DNA of 64,000 nt from Rhynchonema sp. JSB1_4 (GCA_030248065.1 JASAMV010001731.1:62001-126000), one strand, 5' to 3'. Shown: positions 23,036-36,895, counted from the stretch's first letter. Translations and numbers: made by a program. The notes: generated by a model from the letters alone, not told the origin.

Positions 23036-26000
23036 ATGCCCGAAATCTCATCGGTCGTCCTGCACGAGTACACGGACGAACGCGCCAAACTTCAACTTCA
23101 AGTCGACGACAATCTACGGTCGGCGATGGCAAAGCTGGTCGGCAACGCTGATCACGCTGATTTGGTGCTCATCAGCAACGACGGCCAGCGACTGCATGCA
23201 CATCGCGCTGTGGTTAGCTCGGCGGGACGCCTTGTGGGCGCTTTCCAAAATTGAAAATGACATGCGCCTAAGCCTGGTTTTCTAAAAGATATGCATACGT
23301 CCATGTCATCATTCTATCACTTCATGGTGTCGCGGTTTCTCTGGCCATAGAAACAATCAAATCATCTGTTAATATGTTTCTGACCCTTCTGTGCAGAATA
23401 TTTATACTTGTCATACACTGCAGTGTTCGGCCTGTTTCAGGTACAACAGCGCGCTCCCGGTTTCTACCGACGCTATATTGCCGGTGCGATCAAGCAGGCG
23501 TCGGGTGGTGGTCCGTCTGTGTACCAAGTCAATCTCAAGGAGGTGGACTCGAAAACACTGCGTTTCTTCATGACCAGTATCTACACCGAGGACGAGGTGC
23601 CGGAAAATCCACAGGAAGCGCTACATGCATCTGAAAAGGCAAAGCAGCCACCGGATGACAACGATGGAGACGACAATGCCGGGGGAAGCGGACAAGCAAG
23701 AGGAGGTGGGTTTTCGATCATTTATTATTGTGATAACGTCATTCGTCTTAGCATTGCACTTTTGTCCGGTTACCGCCAGTTGTGCACTTGGTTGCTCACG
23801 CATCAGTTATAACAATTAGCACAAAATATAGCACTTAGAACAGCTGTGGTTCTTCCACTGCGTCCGTTTTATTGCACTAATCAAACCACATGGCGTATTA
23901 CACTTTTTCTTTATCTGCCCCGTTATGCCTAATGTGGCTACCCGCCGTTTGTCCGCCTGTCTCCCATGCTGATGAATGCCATTTTGCTCGTTCTGGACCA
24001 CTAAATCATGAGCTGCACGTTGATTCTCAATTTCCGAAACAGGCATCAGCAGTAAAAAAGCTGCACAAGGGTTGCGTAACCAGCCGTCGCGATCCGCAAC
24101 AGCTGCTGGAAGACGACCGCCAGTGGCGAGTCAAAGGTCCGGTGGACAGTCAGGGAAACCGAAAGCACAAAAAGCAGCTATTTTTCGAACTTGGAAAGGT
24201 TCACATGCATGTGCCTGCGCGTTGTTTGTTGTTTTTGTTTCTATACTGTCCGCATGCTTGTGGGCTATTTTGTTCTTCTCGTGTGTGGTCTGCGCGGTTA
24301 GCGCAACAGTACCTCAGAGCTGCGGCATTGTGCCGATCATTTTGGGGCTCTGCTTGGCTAAAAACCAACCTCAGTAGCTCTTGAAAAATGACCGTCTTCT
24401 ACGCCACTACCAACTTTTATCGTGCATTTGTTTCTGGCTGGACCACGAAGCGTACTATATTTCATGGTTCTCGTGAGCTCGCGAGTGCACTGTGGCGTGT
24501 CATTTAGACGTGCAAAGCGCGAACCCCTTTTTGACAGCCCATGCGTGCGCGAGGGTGCATGAGCTATCACGTTTCCGAAATCTTCTGTTTATCTGTGTGC
24601 GTGTTTTACTACTCAGTGTCCCATAACAAGCTCGCGCGCCCTTCTGCTTTGTAACGCAACGCAATAAAACGGGACAGGGTCCAGCGCACGTGTTCAAGGC
24701 ATCTGTTTGGTGACATTGGTTTAGGCATCACATCGAAGCAGCATTTCGTGCGTATCTCTGTTCGAGTGATATGAATTCAACTTTGCAGTTTCAAATCAGT
24801 TGAGGGATCTTTTCGTTGACTACTGAAAATTTAGCAATTTACATACATAGTACCACGTTTTCTTTTCTATGTCATAACTATTGCTCAATATTTCAGAGCC
24901 GTTAAATGAGCCATCAGACGAACCGAACAGCACGGATGACGCTGCTGGCACCGGTAATGATGTGCCAGACAACGACAGTGGCAGCCAGCAAGATGAGACA
25001 ACAGGGCAGGCGGAGGACAAATGTGATTATGTGACTGCAAACAACAACAACGACCAACAGCAGCAGTCTGGTGGTGGCTCTGCTGCTGCTACTGCATGCG
25101 AAATCAATAAGAACGCCGCTGGTGTCAGTTCAGACGAACACAAGTGCATGGGGGACTGGCAGGGCGCAGCAGCGCCGGCTGAGAGCTGCATTGATGCGGA
25201 CGGGAATTTCTGCAGTCAAGTGGACCAAGAGGCTATCGAGAACGAAATCAGGGAACGCATCTTAGCCGAGGTACAATTTGCGTATAAAGATGTGTAGAAG
25301 GATCTTTAAACACAAAACGGAATCGCACTTAAATTTGCTCTACGTTAATTACACTGTGCAGTGACACATGTGTAGCTTCAATTACACATATTTTAGGCTA
25401 ACCGTCCTCCCGTGATGACCAGCTTTCGCGAACTGGCCGTTTGTTCACCTTATGTCATTCGGGGCGCCGAGTCGCAGGCGCAGTTGACGGAGTCCGACAG
25501 CCAAAGTGATTTCGTAAAACTGAAGACTGATGGGGGTTGGTGTCAAAAGGAAATTGATTAACAGAAACGTCGAACAGAATTTGCCATGGAATGTTCAGCT
25601 TGTCAAGCAACACCAGAGTCGATTATGGCAGACACCGTGAGCCTCAACGGCGGCGACCTCTCGCCAGACAGTTTCACGGGTGACACACAGTTTGTGATGA
25701 GTCCGATGGTCGAAGAAAAGCCGGTTGGTTGGCTAAAACAGGTTGTTCTGTTATTCAAAAAGTTTTGTTACTTCATCATTTAGGTCAAACTAACCGTCGA
25801 AGTGGCTTGTGGCACAGATGAACAAAGTTGCCAGACAGACAGTCTTCAGCAGACAACGGACAATAACAACGATGCAGATGAGACCAACTCACAGACCACG
25901 AATCAACAGGGACTGTCAAACGATGAGATGATGTTGTTGGATCAGATACAATCTGTGTCCGGTAAGTACCAAGCAGATTCGTTGAATGATGTTGTGATGC

Positions 26001-29000
26001 AACGTGTTAATTACCTCTATATTCGTGCAGAGCAACCATCGCTTGCCAACACGCCGTGTTCACCTGGTGGCAATCACTTGCAAGATTTCGCATCTCGTCT
26101 TGGATCTGAAATGGCTACAAGTCAGCCAGCACCAAGATTCATTCATTTCAACGATCTTCCCTCTTACACACGATCGGCGACCATGGGAGCCATGGACTAT
26201 GGTGAATGCATCTCAAATAGTTGACATGTTTGGCATGACACTCAGGTACCATAAAAACGATTTCAGGCGACCCAGCTTCCTTGCCGATCGGCGACACTCG
26301 ATTCTCAATGATGGACCCGAAAAAGATCTTCCCCATCTTCATCGAGTTCGAGCCATCGAAAGCAGTTGTGCATCCAATAATGTCACCACAGGTATGCTTG
26401 TGTGTGAGTTGCTATCACACATGAATTCCCATCTTAGTTTTTCATGAATAGACCGAACACCACAGTGATGCTAACATTTTCAAGCGCCAACAAGAGTCGC
26501 CGGCGACTGTCACGCACAGTCAATCGTACGATGCCAGTAGTGGTGTGATGATGCCCGTCATCCGTCGTCGATTGAGCATGGCATCGATGACGTCATTGAG
26601 AAGCATGGAGTCGGTCGACACCAGTCCCAGTCACGAACATGGTTAGATAATGTTACAAAACGTACCTAGTTTGTGTCTTTCGTTCCAAGTAAACCATCTA
26701 CAGCACCAAGCTGCCAGTTCCCGCCTGACGATCAATTGCCCAGCTCAACGTTGGCAGCTGATCTTCTGAAAATGTACAACGACCAGCAAAATACTGATCT
26801 GACGTTGCAAACCAAAGATGGCGAAGTCGGTGCGCACAGGTCTGATGAATAAATTACAATTTCATCCGTTTCCAACGAGCATAGTGTATGCTATAGGTAC
26901 TTGCAGATCAATTCTTGCCGTCCGAAGTCCGTATTTCCTGTCGGTGCTTGGCAAAGAATGGCGGGCATCAAAGACGAACACTTATGATCTGGCTTCGTAA
27001 GTCAACTTGTTTAGTGTATTGGCTTACAACTTACAGATCACCTCAAAACTTTTACATATTTTGAGGTACACTAAGGCGTGTGTGCATTACACAATGTGCT
27101 TTATCTACGGCGGTCTGACCACTGTTCCCGATGGGATGAATATCTGGGAGCTGATGTCAATGGCTGACATGCTGAAATTAGACGACATGAAAGAAGTGCT
27201 CTGTTTGCACTTCAAAGCCAAACATTGCCACTATTTCCATCGGGTGAGCTCAATTTTCTGTTCTTCTGTGAATCAAATGATCACAACGAACTTCTGAATT
27301 TCTTCGCAGCCGTGCGCCGGTTGTGTGCCTGCGGCGCTCGATTCGTTGCCTCGGTTGCATTCATTTGGTCTGAAACACACGCTCGATCAAGTGTTAGCGT
27401 GGCAAGGCAAGTATTTCAGTCGAATTTGGAAAAGCCGTGCATTTGCGCAGCTCAATGTCAACTGGCAGCAGAAATGCTACTGGGCCGTGATCGAGCACAT
27501 GGTAAGCAAGTGATGCATTTGTATGTATGTTTATCGCCTCTATTCTTCAAACGTTCACTTTGTGCTTATCAGGACACTTCGGGTGTAATCAACACCCTTC
27601 TTGGTTGTGAAAAGCTGCAAATGACGTTGCCACGTGTGACGAAAGGTGGCGTGCCCACCGACAGTGTGGCTGCGTCGATTGCTCAGTTGCTGGATGCCAC
27701 CATTGAGTACATGGCGGCCAACTTCGATCACATCATAACCACCGAACAGTTTCTCAATCAAGGCCGGGTATGTTTGAGGAGTGCTTATTTTCCGGGTGAT
27801 CGGTTTTACCGAAAGCCATATGATATCCAGGGCATGGCACTGAATCTGGGTCTACTGGAAGACGTGCTTCCATCGGTTGTGCACGCTGTGTCACCGGACA
27901 CCGGGTGTCGAGTGTTGGTACGATTGTATGAACTGTTGGTGTTCCTCACGAGTGTCAATGAACAACAACGATACGATCCGAGCGGACAAAATGTGGAAAG
28001 CAATTGGAATGAGGTTCGCACTTGGCGTACATAAGCATTATACTGTACATACCTACATGTGGATATTCAAGCTGTTTTGTTCAGCGCTTCACTCAACTGG
28101 TGCGCCGTCTGTACGAACTTTGCGACACGCACTTGATTCACTCGGCAGCTGCCGTCATGAAATGCGATTCATGGCGATTGCTCAATCCGGCAATGCAACA
28201 ACGAATCAAAGACAGTGAGTTTATGCTGAGCCAGCTGTATAGCTGCGTTGTTTGGTCATTTATGTATTTTATAACACTGCGTCAGTTGACTTCCGCTGTG
28301 ACCAACTCTTCAACTTTTTCAGCGGGAATTTTTGTTGAGATGCGACAGCCACGAGCGCCACCTCCACGACTGTCTAGTTTGACAAGGGTAAGTCACAATT
28401 GGTGCATGTAGTCACATTAGTCTTCTATTGTTATTCAACCAAGCGGCCGACCCGTGAAGTATAAGTTCGTATCACTTAGGGCTATCGTCGCAGCGCCAGC
28501 GCCGGCATGGCTGGTCAATCGGGTGGCAGTGGAACATGGGACAGGGGCAGGTCGCTGACGAGACGAACCAAGGAACAGGCAGCAATACCAGAAAGCAACG
28601 AAACCGAAACACCGCGACCGCAGTCAAACACATCGACGGACTCACCAAAAACCGAAGCGGTGCCCGAAGCGGCCACTGGGGATCCCGTCAGTGATTCGGA
28701 GTCAAAATCCAGCAGTAAGGGGTCAATTAAGGAACGACCGAAGACGCTCCAGACCGAACCAGGTATTCAGTCGTGTAGTATTTATCAAGTTTTGTTCTTC
28801 AAGAGCCACGCAGCATCACACCACACTGATCCTTGTCTTCAGTTGCCAAGCGAATCGCATCAGAAAGCACAGACATCCCAAGTCCATCAACCACTGTTAT
28901 TCTCGATTCGAAGTCACGCGAATCTAGCGTTGACGCTGATGCCGGCATCCGGCAGTCACCAAGGTCGGATTTGTCCAACGCATATTTCGTCATACATTGT

Positions 29001-29988
29001 CATATCACAAAGTTGATTTGAAATGAATGTTTTTCAGACAGAAGCTAAGCGCCACATATACGAAGTCACAACTGCTAAACAAAACTGGTGCCGGTGCGAA
29101 GAAACTGACGCAAATTGTAGAGCCGACAACGACGACCAGCGCGCAACAGCAAGCGCGCAAAACCACCGAGCCTGGAAACAAAGGTCAGTATTGCCTTTTG
29201 TTCGCTCGAAAAACGGGTTATACGTGAACAATTTAGGTAACTATGTAAGTACATTTCAGCAACGGCAAAAACGGGTACTCAGCGTAAGCCAGCCCCAGCT
29301 GCAACTGCAACCAAAGAACAGTCGCCACCTGATAAGGCGCCTGAGGAAACTGAATCCTCAAAACCTACTCCGGCCACTCAAAAGACTTCCATCAAGGAGC
29401 AAAAACCGGAATCAATGTCCAAAACAAACACGAGCGGAAATTCGCAAGAAAATGGTACACTATAATTTTATTTTTTTAAACACACAGAGGAAGTTTTTCA
29501 AAATAATGCTCTAACATCCACACAAGGATTCTGTGTTCATTCCAGGAACCAAAAGCGCGACGCCAGCAACCACCAAAGGCCCCAGAATTGTGAAGAAGCC
29601 ACAAAGTGCTGCCGGCGATGCAACACCCAAAAAGAGCTCGACTGGTTCGCCCAAAACCGAGAGCTCCTCGTCGACGCCACGCAAACCGAGTGGTCAGGAC
29701 ACGTCGGTTACTCAAAGTCCGAAAGTGGCCAAAGCACAAGCAGCCACCGCTCAGAGTCCGAGGTCTGGAACACAAAGTCCGAAAACGACAACGCCGAAGC
29801 CAAAACCATCAGCGAATGCGACCACAAAACAAGCAGCCGGCACTGCTAACGGTCCAAAAGACGTGAAGAAGCCGACAACTGCAAGCAATGTCACCAGTCC
29901 AAAGGATGCTCCCAAAAAGCAGCAACCGGTGCGCGCGGCATCAAAGGTTCAGAAAGTGACGCCCGTTCCCAAGAAAGTTCCTTCGTGA
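23036..29988 (+). CDS. BTBD8: BTBD8-like double BTB/POZ protein
   Basis: Exons: 23036-23233, 23441-23705, 24043-24198, 24897-25270, 25397-25535, 25578-25723, 25784-25961, 26031-26201, 26267-26391, 26452-26641, 26704-26839, 26907-26996, 27037-27243, 27310-27501, 27573-27767, 27831-28013, 28085-28214, 28323-28387, 28480-28762, 28843-28963, 29038-29183, 29260-29454, 29546-29988; about 1,440 residues. A degenerate BTB (ADLVLISNDGQRLHAHRAVV) is followed by a long acidic/Gln-rich insert, a second BTB (TDLTLQTKDGEVGAHRSIL, later FIYGGL and MADMLKL), a BACK-like helical region, and a Ser/Pro/Lys/Thr-rich basic tail. This order is that of vertebrate BTBD8 (APache), an AP-2-linked endocytic adaptor. 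All junctions fit in phase except 26996/27037, which is off by one. The N-terminal start is less certain. Confidence 0.82.
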
Positions 29989-30088
29989 TATTGCAGCGTT
30001 AATGTTTGGTTTTTTGTATTTTTTGCAATTGAATTTGTTTTCTTCTTATGCAGATATTTTGTAAAAAAAAAAAAAAAAAAAATCACAG
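29989..30088 (+). other. BTBD8 3' flank with genomic poly(A) tract
   Basis: After the BTBD8 stop there are only about 75 bp before an uninterrupted run of about 20 A (30063-30082), immediately followed by the left end of the large TIR element. No AATAAA was seen in this short interval; AATAAA at about 30668 lies inside the element. Confidence 0.5.
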
Positions 30089-32084
30089 CAAAAAATAGTT
30101 GGACGATGCAAGCTGATGCATTTTGCATCAGAAAAGTTCATTTTGCAGCCCAGTTGGCTTTGCATCAGCTTGCATCACGAATAAATGAGAAAGAAAATAG
30201 AGAAGTTTGCATCAGATTAGCATCAAAGACGAGCTGATGCGCTTAATGCAGGATACCAACAGATATCGAAAGGCTTGCCGCCATTTGACTTCCCCTTCAT
30301 CCCTCAATTAAAAGTTGTCACGCTTTGCTAAATCGCTGCTAAAATTGGTCTCTTCCACATTTCAGACCAATTGCTATTATTATTGTTGCCGAATTTGCCA
30401 CATTTGCGCATTTTGAACGTTATTTGGATCTTGTCTTTCGATTTATCAATCAACATCGCTGTGTCGTGTGTCTCGTCCTGTGTTGACCAGTGCTACCGTT
30501 CAATTTTTGGTTCGTTTGTTCTCTTTCTATTTTTTTCTAATTTTTGCGTGGTCCCAGTAGGTTCTCGTAGTTCTTCCACGTTGTTCTTGTTCGTTCCGTT
30601 TCCTGCTCACATTTACCCATCATATTGTAAATTTCCCAGCCTACAAACAGGCTTTTGCGAATAGCTCAATAAAGACTTGACTTGACTTGACTTATTTTTT
30701 CAAGTTTTCGACGAAAAAAACTGTGTCGAAAAAATTTGAACTGTCGGCGTCGGAACTTTTCGGAAAAAATCTCAATAAAAAGGGTATTTTGGCGATTTTT
30801 GACGACACTGACCAAAAAATTACTCATTTTATACCTGAAAATGCCTGTTTTTGGCGTAAATTTGCCTATTTTAGGCAACAATTGGGGGAGCAGACGCAGT
30901 GTTGTGGCAGGCAAATGGTTGCAAGGTACCCTTGGGGGGGGGATGGATCCAAAAAAATACAAAAAAATCTTCTAAAAGTACCAAAAAGTGGTTCTAAAAG
31001 TGTCTGAATCAGAGTTTTCTTGCGGCAGCAAGCGATTTTTGACACTTTTGCACTTTTTGACAATCTGCAAAAAAGGTGAGCTATTTTACATTGCTGTAAC
31101 TCAGCACGTTGCTTGGTGAATGTCGCTAAATGCAATCTGCAACAGCGTGAAACACGAAAAAATTTTGTCCCAGAGCGGTGTAGAACCCTGACCGAGGTGC
31201 TCGTAGTCCAACGCACACAGCGCGTGGTATGCGCGACCACAGCAATGCACGTTCTAAACCATGTATTTATCAGTTGCTGTGTGTTTCGCGCACTGGCTGC
31301 CTGTGTGTGTGCGCGTGTGTGTGTGTGCTGTGTGTGCATAAAACTTAACGTGGCGGTTTCCTTCACCAAACAGGCACAAGCGCATTTGCGCATTCGCATG
31401 TGAGTTATTTGGTGACTATTGGCAGCGGAGAATAGTGCTTCATTGCAACGAGCCCCCCGCCCCCCAAAATAGAAAATCTCGGATCCCCAGGGGGTTGTTA
31501 AAAAAGGTCAATTTTTTAGAGGAAAATTGAGCAAAATCAGTGTTGGAAGCGCAAAACTGGTCATTTTGGGGTTATGCTTACGCTAGCAAGCGATTTTGAG
31601 CATTATGGAGGTCTTTACCCGTAAAAAAGGGGCATCGAAAGTGTTACTAAACATCATTGTGTCGTTTGTTTCCGTCCTCTTGTGGCGTTTTTCATATTTT
31701 GAAATGCACAATTCTGTTTTCTGCAATAGTGTTTGCATGCACTCACTGGATTTCGTGCCATTTCCATGAACGACATAACACAGTGTATAGTCTGTTGATT
31801 ATATTTCGACATAGTGTATAAGCCCCATTCAGCGATGTTTGGAGCGGGCTGGGTCGACGCCATTCTAAATGAATGTTTCAGGCATTGCCAACCCATTCGC
31901 AGAGCCATTGAACATTGTTGGTGCTGTGCGATGACAGGCCACGTGTTTTTGCGCCACGCGGCAAGCAATGTTCAATCGGTCTTTTCCCTGATTTAGCAAT
32001 GCTTGAAACAGCCCAACAGGCGGCTTATAAACAGCTTTTAAGGGAAATTTGTCAGCAAACAACAGGTTTCCGAAATAAGATCCC

Positions 32085-32312
32085 GCCGCTATTGTTTTCT
32101 TGGTTTTCGACCACGGTTTTTTCATTTATATCGTTTGTTGGCATCGAGATCAAGAACATTAGCTTTGACGAACTTCACCAAAGTGGCAATTACCCGCCGA
32201 AATCCACCCGCTAAGATGGTCTATCTGGAACAAAATGTTCTTTATCCCAGTCCCAACTAACGATTAAAATAAAAAAATCGTGGTCCAAAACCCAAAAAAA
32301 CAATAGCGGCGG
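32085..32312. repeat. inverted repeat inside the large TIR element
   Basis: CCGCCGCTATTGTTTTCTTG at 32085 is matched by the reverse complement of ACAATAGCGGCGGG at about 32299-32312. Matching continues inward (CGACCACGG/TTTTTTCATTT and ATCAAGAACATT), giving arms of about 75-80 bp around a spacer of about 70 bp. An isolated satellite copy (32018-32080) adjoins the left arm. Confidence 0.6.
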
Positions 32313-32335
32313 GCCCGGTTTAAGAAGTACTGCAC

Positions 32336-33000
32336 ACGTGGTGTGAGAAGCAACAGCCGGCTTATAAACAGCTTTTAAGGGAAATTTATCAGGAAACAAC
32401 AGCTTTCCGAAATAAAGTATTAAGAAGTACTGCACACGAGGTGTGAGACACAACAGGCCAACAGGCGGCTTATAAACAGCTTTCAAGGGAAATTTATCAG
32501 CGAACAACAGGTTTCCGAAATAAGGTGTTAAAAAGTACTGCACACGTGGTGTGAGACCAGCCGGCTTATAAACAGCTTTTAAGGGAAATTTATCAGGAAA
32601 CAACAGGTTTCCGAAATAAAGTGTTAAGAAGTACTGCACACGTGGTGTGAGACGCAACAGCCCAACAGGTGGCTTATAAACAGCTTTCAAGGGAAATTTA
32701 TCAGCGAACAACAGGTTTCCGAAATAAGGTGTTAAGAAGTACTGCACACGTTGTGTGAGACAAGCCGGCTTATAAACAGCTTTTAAGGGAAATTTATCAG
32801 GAAACAACAGGTTTCCGAAATAAAGTGTTAAGAAGTACTGCACACGTGGTGTGAGACGCAACAGCCCAACAGGTGGCTTATAAACAGCTTTCAAGGGAAA
32901 TTTATCAGCGAACAACAGGTTTCCGAAATAAGGTGTTAAGAAGTACTGCACACGTGGTGTGAGACAAGCCGGCTTATAAACAGCTTTTAAGGGAAATTCA
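32336..33000. repeat. satellite array 1, 204-bp higher-order unit (108 + 96)
   Basis: GCTTATAAACAGC recurs at 32360, 32468, 32564, 32672, 32768, 32876 and 32972. The spacings are 108, 96, 108, 96, 108, 96. The two half-units differ mainly by an insertion before the box (GCAACAGCCCAACAGGT against AAGCCGG) and by REGGAAAC/RCGAACAAC-type variants (CAGGAAACAACAGG against CAGCGAACAACAGG). All spacings are multiples of three, so the minus strand stays open for 277 codons (32211-33044). The array ends where array 2 starts, within the same sentence of DNA (GGGAAATTCAAGAAGAAGG). Confidence 0.9.
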
Positions 33001-36000
33001 AGAAGAAGGTGTTCTGTTTGGCTCTCAAGTGGATCTGTGCTCATACCTACAGTGCTTGCATTCCAAGTAATGTACGTACAGTACTAAGCCAAAACGAACC
33101 ACACGCACACAAAACAAGCTGGTGCACCCAAGAAGGTGTTCTGTTTGGCTCTCATGTGGATCTGTGCTCGTAACTACAGTGCTTGCATTCCAAGTAATGT
33201 ATGTACAGTGCTACATAAGCCAAAACGAATCACACGCACACAAAACAAGCCGGTGCGTCCAAGAAAGCGTTCCGTTTGCATTACATGTGGATCTGTGCCC
33301 ATACCTACCGTGCTTGCATTCCAAGTAATGTACGTACAGTACTAACCCAAAACAAACACCACACGCACACAAAACAAGCTGGTGCACCCAAGAAGGTGTT
33401 CTGTTGTGCTTGCATGCTGATCTGTGCAACATACCCACAGTGCTTGCATTCCAAGTAATGTACGTACAGTACTAAGCCAAAACAAACCACACGCACACAA
33501 AACAAGCTGGTGCACCCGCCAAGAAGGTGTTCTGTTTGGCTCTCATGTGGATCTGTGCAACATATCCACCGTGCTTGCTTTCCAAGTAATGTACGTACAG
33601 TACTAAGCCAAAACGAACCCACACGCACACAAAACAAGCTGGTGCACCCAAGAAGGTGTTCTGTTTGGCTCTCATGTGGATTCTGTGCCACACACCTACA
33701 GTGCTTGCTTTCCAAGTAATGTACGTACAGTACTAAGCCAAAGCGAACCACACGCACACAAAACAAGCCGGTGCACCCAAGAAGGTGTTCTGTTTGGCTC
33801 TCAAGTGGATCTGTGCTCATACCTACAGTGCTTGCATTCCAAGTAATGTACGTACAGTACTAAGCCAAAACGAACCACACGCACACAAAAGTGTGCACCA
33901 GTAAGTGTTCTGTTTGCATTACATGTGGATCGTGCACATACCACCTGCTTGCTTTCCAAGTAATGTACTACAGTACAAGCAAAACAAACCACAACACAAA
34001 CAACTTGCACCCAGGTTTCATTGGCTCATGGATCTGTGCACAACACATGCTTGCTTTCCAAGTAATGACGTAATAAAAACCAACACAAAGCGTCACCCAA
34101 AAGTGTTCTGTTTGGCTTCATTATCTGCCACAACCTAAGTGCTTGCTTCAGTAAGTAGAGTAAAGCCAAAGGAACACAACAAAAATGCACCCAGAGCGTT
34201 CCGTTTGGATACATTGGATCTGTGTGTGTGTTTAAGTTAGAAAAAGAAGAGGTGTTCTTTTGGCTTTGTGGATCCATACTACAGTGCTTGCATTCGTAGT
34301 AATGTATGTACAGTACAAGCAAACGACAAGAACAAGCGTAAGAAGGTGTTCTGTTTGGTTATGTGGATTGTGTGTATCAGTGTTGCTTTCAAGTAATTAG
34401 AGGTATAAGAAAAGATCCCAAGAAAGCGTTCCGTTTGCATTAATGTGATCTGTGCCCATACCTACCGTCTTGCATTCCAAGTAATGTATGTACAGTACTA
34501 GCCAAAACTTTTTTACTTTTTTTAAGCCAAAACAATCCACATGCACACAAAACAAGCTGGTGCACCCAAGAAGGTGTTCTGTTGGGCTTGCATGCTGATC
34601 TGTGCAACATACCCACCGTGCTTGCTTTCCAAGTAATGTACGTACAGTACCAAGACAAAACAAACCACACGCACACAAAACAAGCTGGTGCACCCAAGAA
34701 GGTGTTCTGTTTGGCTCTAATGTGGATTCTGTGCCACACACCTACAGTGCTTGCTTTCCAAGTAATGTACGTACAGTACTAACCCGAAGCGAACCACACG
34801 CACACAAAACAAGCCGGTGCGCCCAAGAAAGCGTTCCGTTTGCATTACATGTGGATCTGTGCCCATACCTACCGTGCTTGCATTCCAAGTAATGTACGTA
34901 CAGTACTAAGCCAAAACCAATCACACGCACACAAAACATGCCGGTGCACCCAAGAAGGTGTCTGTTAGGCTTTCATGTGGATCTGTGCCACATACCCACA
35001 GTGCTTGCATTCCAAGTAATGTACGTACAGTACTAAGCCAAAGCGAACCCACATGCACACAAAACAAGCTGGTGCACCCAAGAAGGTGTTCTGTTTGGCT
35101 CTCATGTGGATCTGTGCAACATAGCCGCCGTGCTAGCTTTCCAAGTAATGTACGTACAGTACCAAGCCAAAACAAACACCACACGCACACAAAACAAGCT
35201 GGTGCACCCAAGAAGGTGTTCTGTTTGGCTCTCATGTGGATTCTGTGCCACACACCTACAGTGCTTGCTTTCCAAGTAATGTACGTACAGTACTAAGCCA
35301 AAGCGAACCACACGCACACAAAACAAGCCGGTGCGTCCAAGAAAGCGTTCCGTTTGCATTACATGTGGATCTGTGCCCATACCTACCGTGCTTGCATTCC
35401 AAGTAATGTACGTACAGTACTAACCCAAAACGAACCCACACGCACACAAAACAAGCTGGTGCACCCAAGTAGGTGTTCTGTTGGGCTTGCATGCTGATCT
35501 GTGCAACATACCCACGGTGCTTGCTTTCCAAGTAATGTACGTGCGGTACTAAGCCAAAACAAACCACACGCACACAAAACAAGCTGGTGCACCCGCCAAG
35601 AAGGTGTTCTGTTTGGCTCTCATGTGGATCTGTGCAACATATCCACCGTGCTTGCTTTCCAAGTAATGTACGTACAGTACCAAGCCAAAACAAACCACAC
35701 GCACACAAAACAAGCTGGTGCACCCAAGAAGGTGTTCTGTTTGGCTCTCATGTGGATCTGTGCTCGTAACTACAGTGTTTGCATTCCAAGTAATGTATGT
35801 ACAGTGCTACATAAGCCAAAACGAATCACACGCACACAAAACAAGCCGGTGCGTCCAAGAAAGCGTTCCGTTTGCATTACATGTGGATCTGTGCCCATAC
35901 CTACCGTGCTTGCATTCCAAGTAATGTACGTACAGTACTAACCCAAAACGAACCCACACGCACACAAAACAAGCTGGTGCACCCAAGTAGGTGTTCTGTT

Positions 36001-36895
36001 GGGCTTGCATGCTGATCTGTGCAACATACCCACCGTGCTTGCTTTCCAAGTAATGTACGTGCGGTACTAAGCCAAAACAAACCACACGCACAAAAAACAA
36101 GCTGGTGCACCCGCCAAGAAGGTGTTCTGTTTGGCTCTCATGTGGATCTGTGCAACATATCCACCGTGCTTGCTTTCCAAGTAATGTACGTACAGTACCA
36201 AGCCAAAACAAACCACACGCACACAAAACAAGCTGGTGCACCCAAGAAGGTGTTCTGTTTGGCTCTCATGTGGATTCTGTGCCACACACCTACAGTGCTT
36301 GCTTTCCAAGTAATGTAAGTGCAGTACTAAGCCAAAGTGAACCACACGCACACAAAACAAGCTGGTGCACCCAAGAAAGCGTTCCGTTTGGATTACATGT
36401 GGATCTGTGCCCATGCCTACAGTGCTTGCATTCGTGGTAATGTATGTACAGTACTACATAAGCCAAACCAACCCACACCCTCGCAAAGCAAACTGGTGCA
36501 CCAAAGGTGTTCTGTTTGGCTCTCATGTGGATTCTGTGACACACACCTACAGTGCTTGCTTTCCAAGTAATGTTCGTACAGTACTAAGCCAAAACGAAAC
36601 ACATGCACACAAAACAAGCTGGTGCACCCAAGAAGGCGTTCTGTTTGGATCTCTTGTGGATCTGTGCCCATACCTACAGTGCTTGCGTTCCAAGTAATGT
36701 ACATACAGTACTAAGCCAAAACGAACCACACGCACACAAAACAAGCTGGTGCACCCAAGAAGGCGTTCCGTTTGGATTACATGTGGATCTGTGCCACATA
36801 CCTGCAGTGCTTTGCTTGCGTTACAAGTTATGTACGTACAGTACTAAGCCAAAACGAACCACACGCACACAAAGCAAGCTGGTGCACCCAAGAAG
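33001..36895. repeat. satellite array 2, ~130-bp unit, about 30 copies
   Basis: Units contain AAGAAGGTGTTCTGTTTGGC, ATGTGGATCTGTGC, GTGCTTGCATTCCAAGTAAT, GTACGTACAGTAC and CACACGCACACAAAACAAGC. They recur about every 130 bp, for example near 33128, 33257, 33388, 33518, 33648 and 33777. Two variants alternate irregularly: GAAGGTGTTCTG and GAAAGCGTTCCG. Units between about 33890 and 34430 are much shortened by scattered one- to few-base losses. None of the short open frames on either strand looks like a gene. Confidence 0.92.

Noticed and set aside
31303..31340. (GT)n tract as a regulatory site
   Set aside because: A simple dinucleotide repeat inside the large element, with nothing to tie it to a gene.
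33001..36895. Many 60-150 codon frames on both strands in satellite array 2
   Set aside because: They repeat with the satellite unit, start and stop at the same unit positions and lack any exon context.
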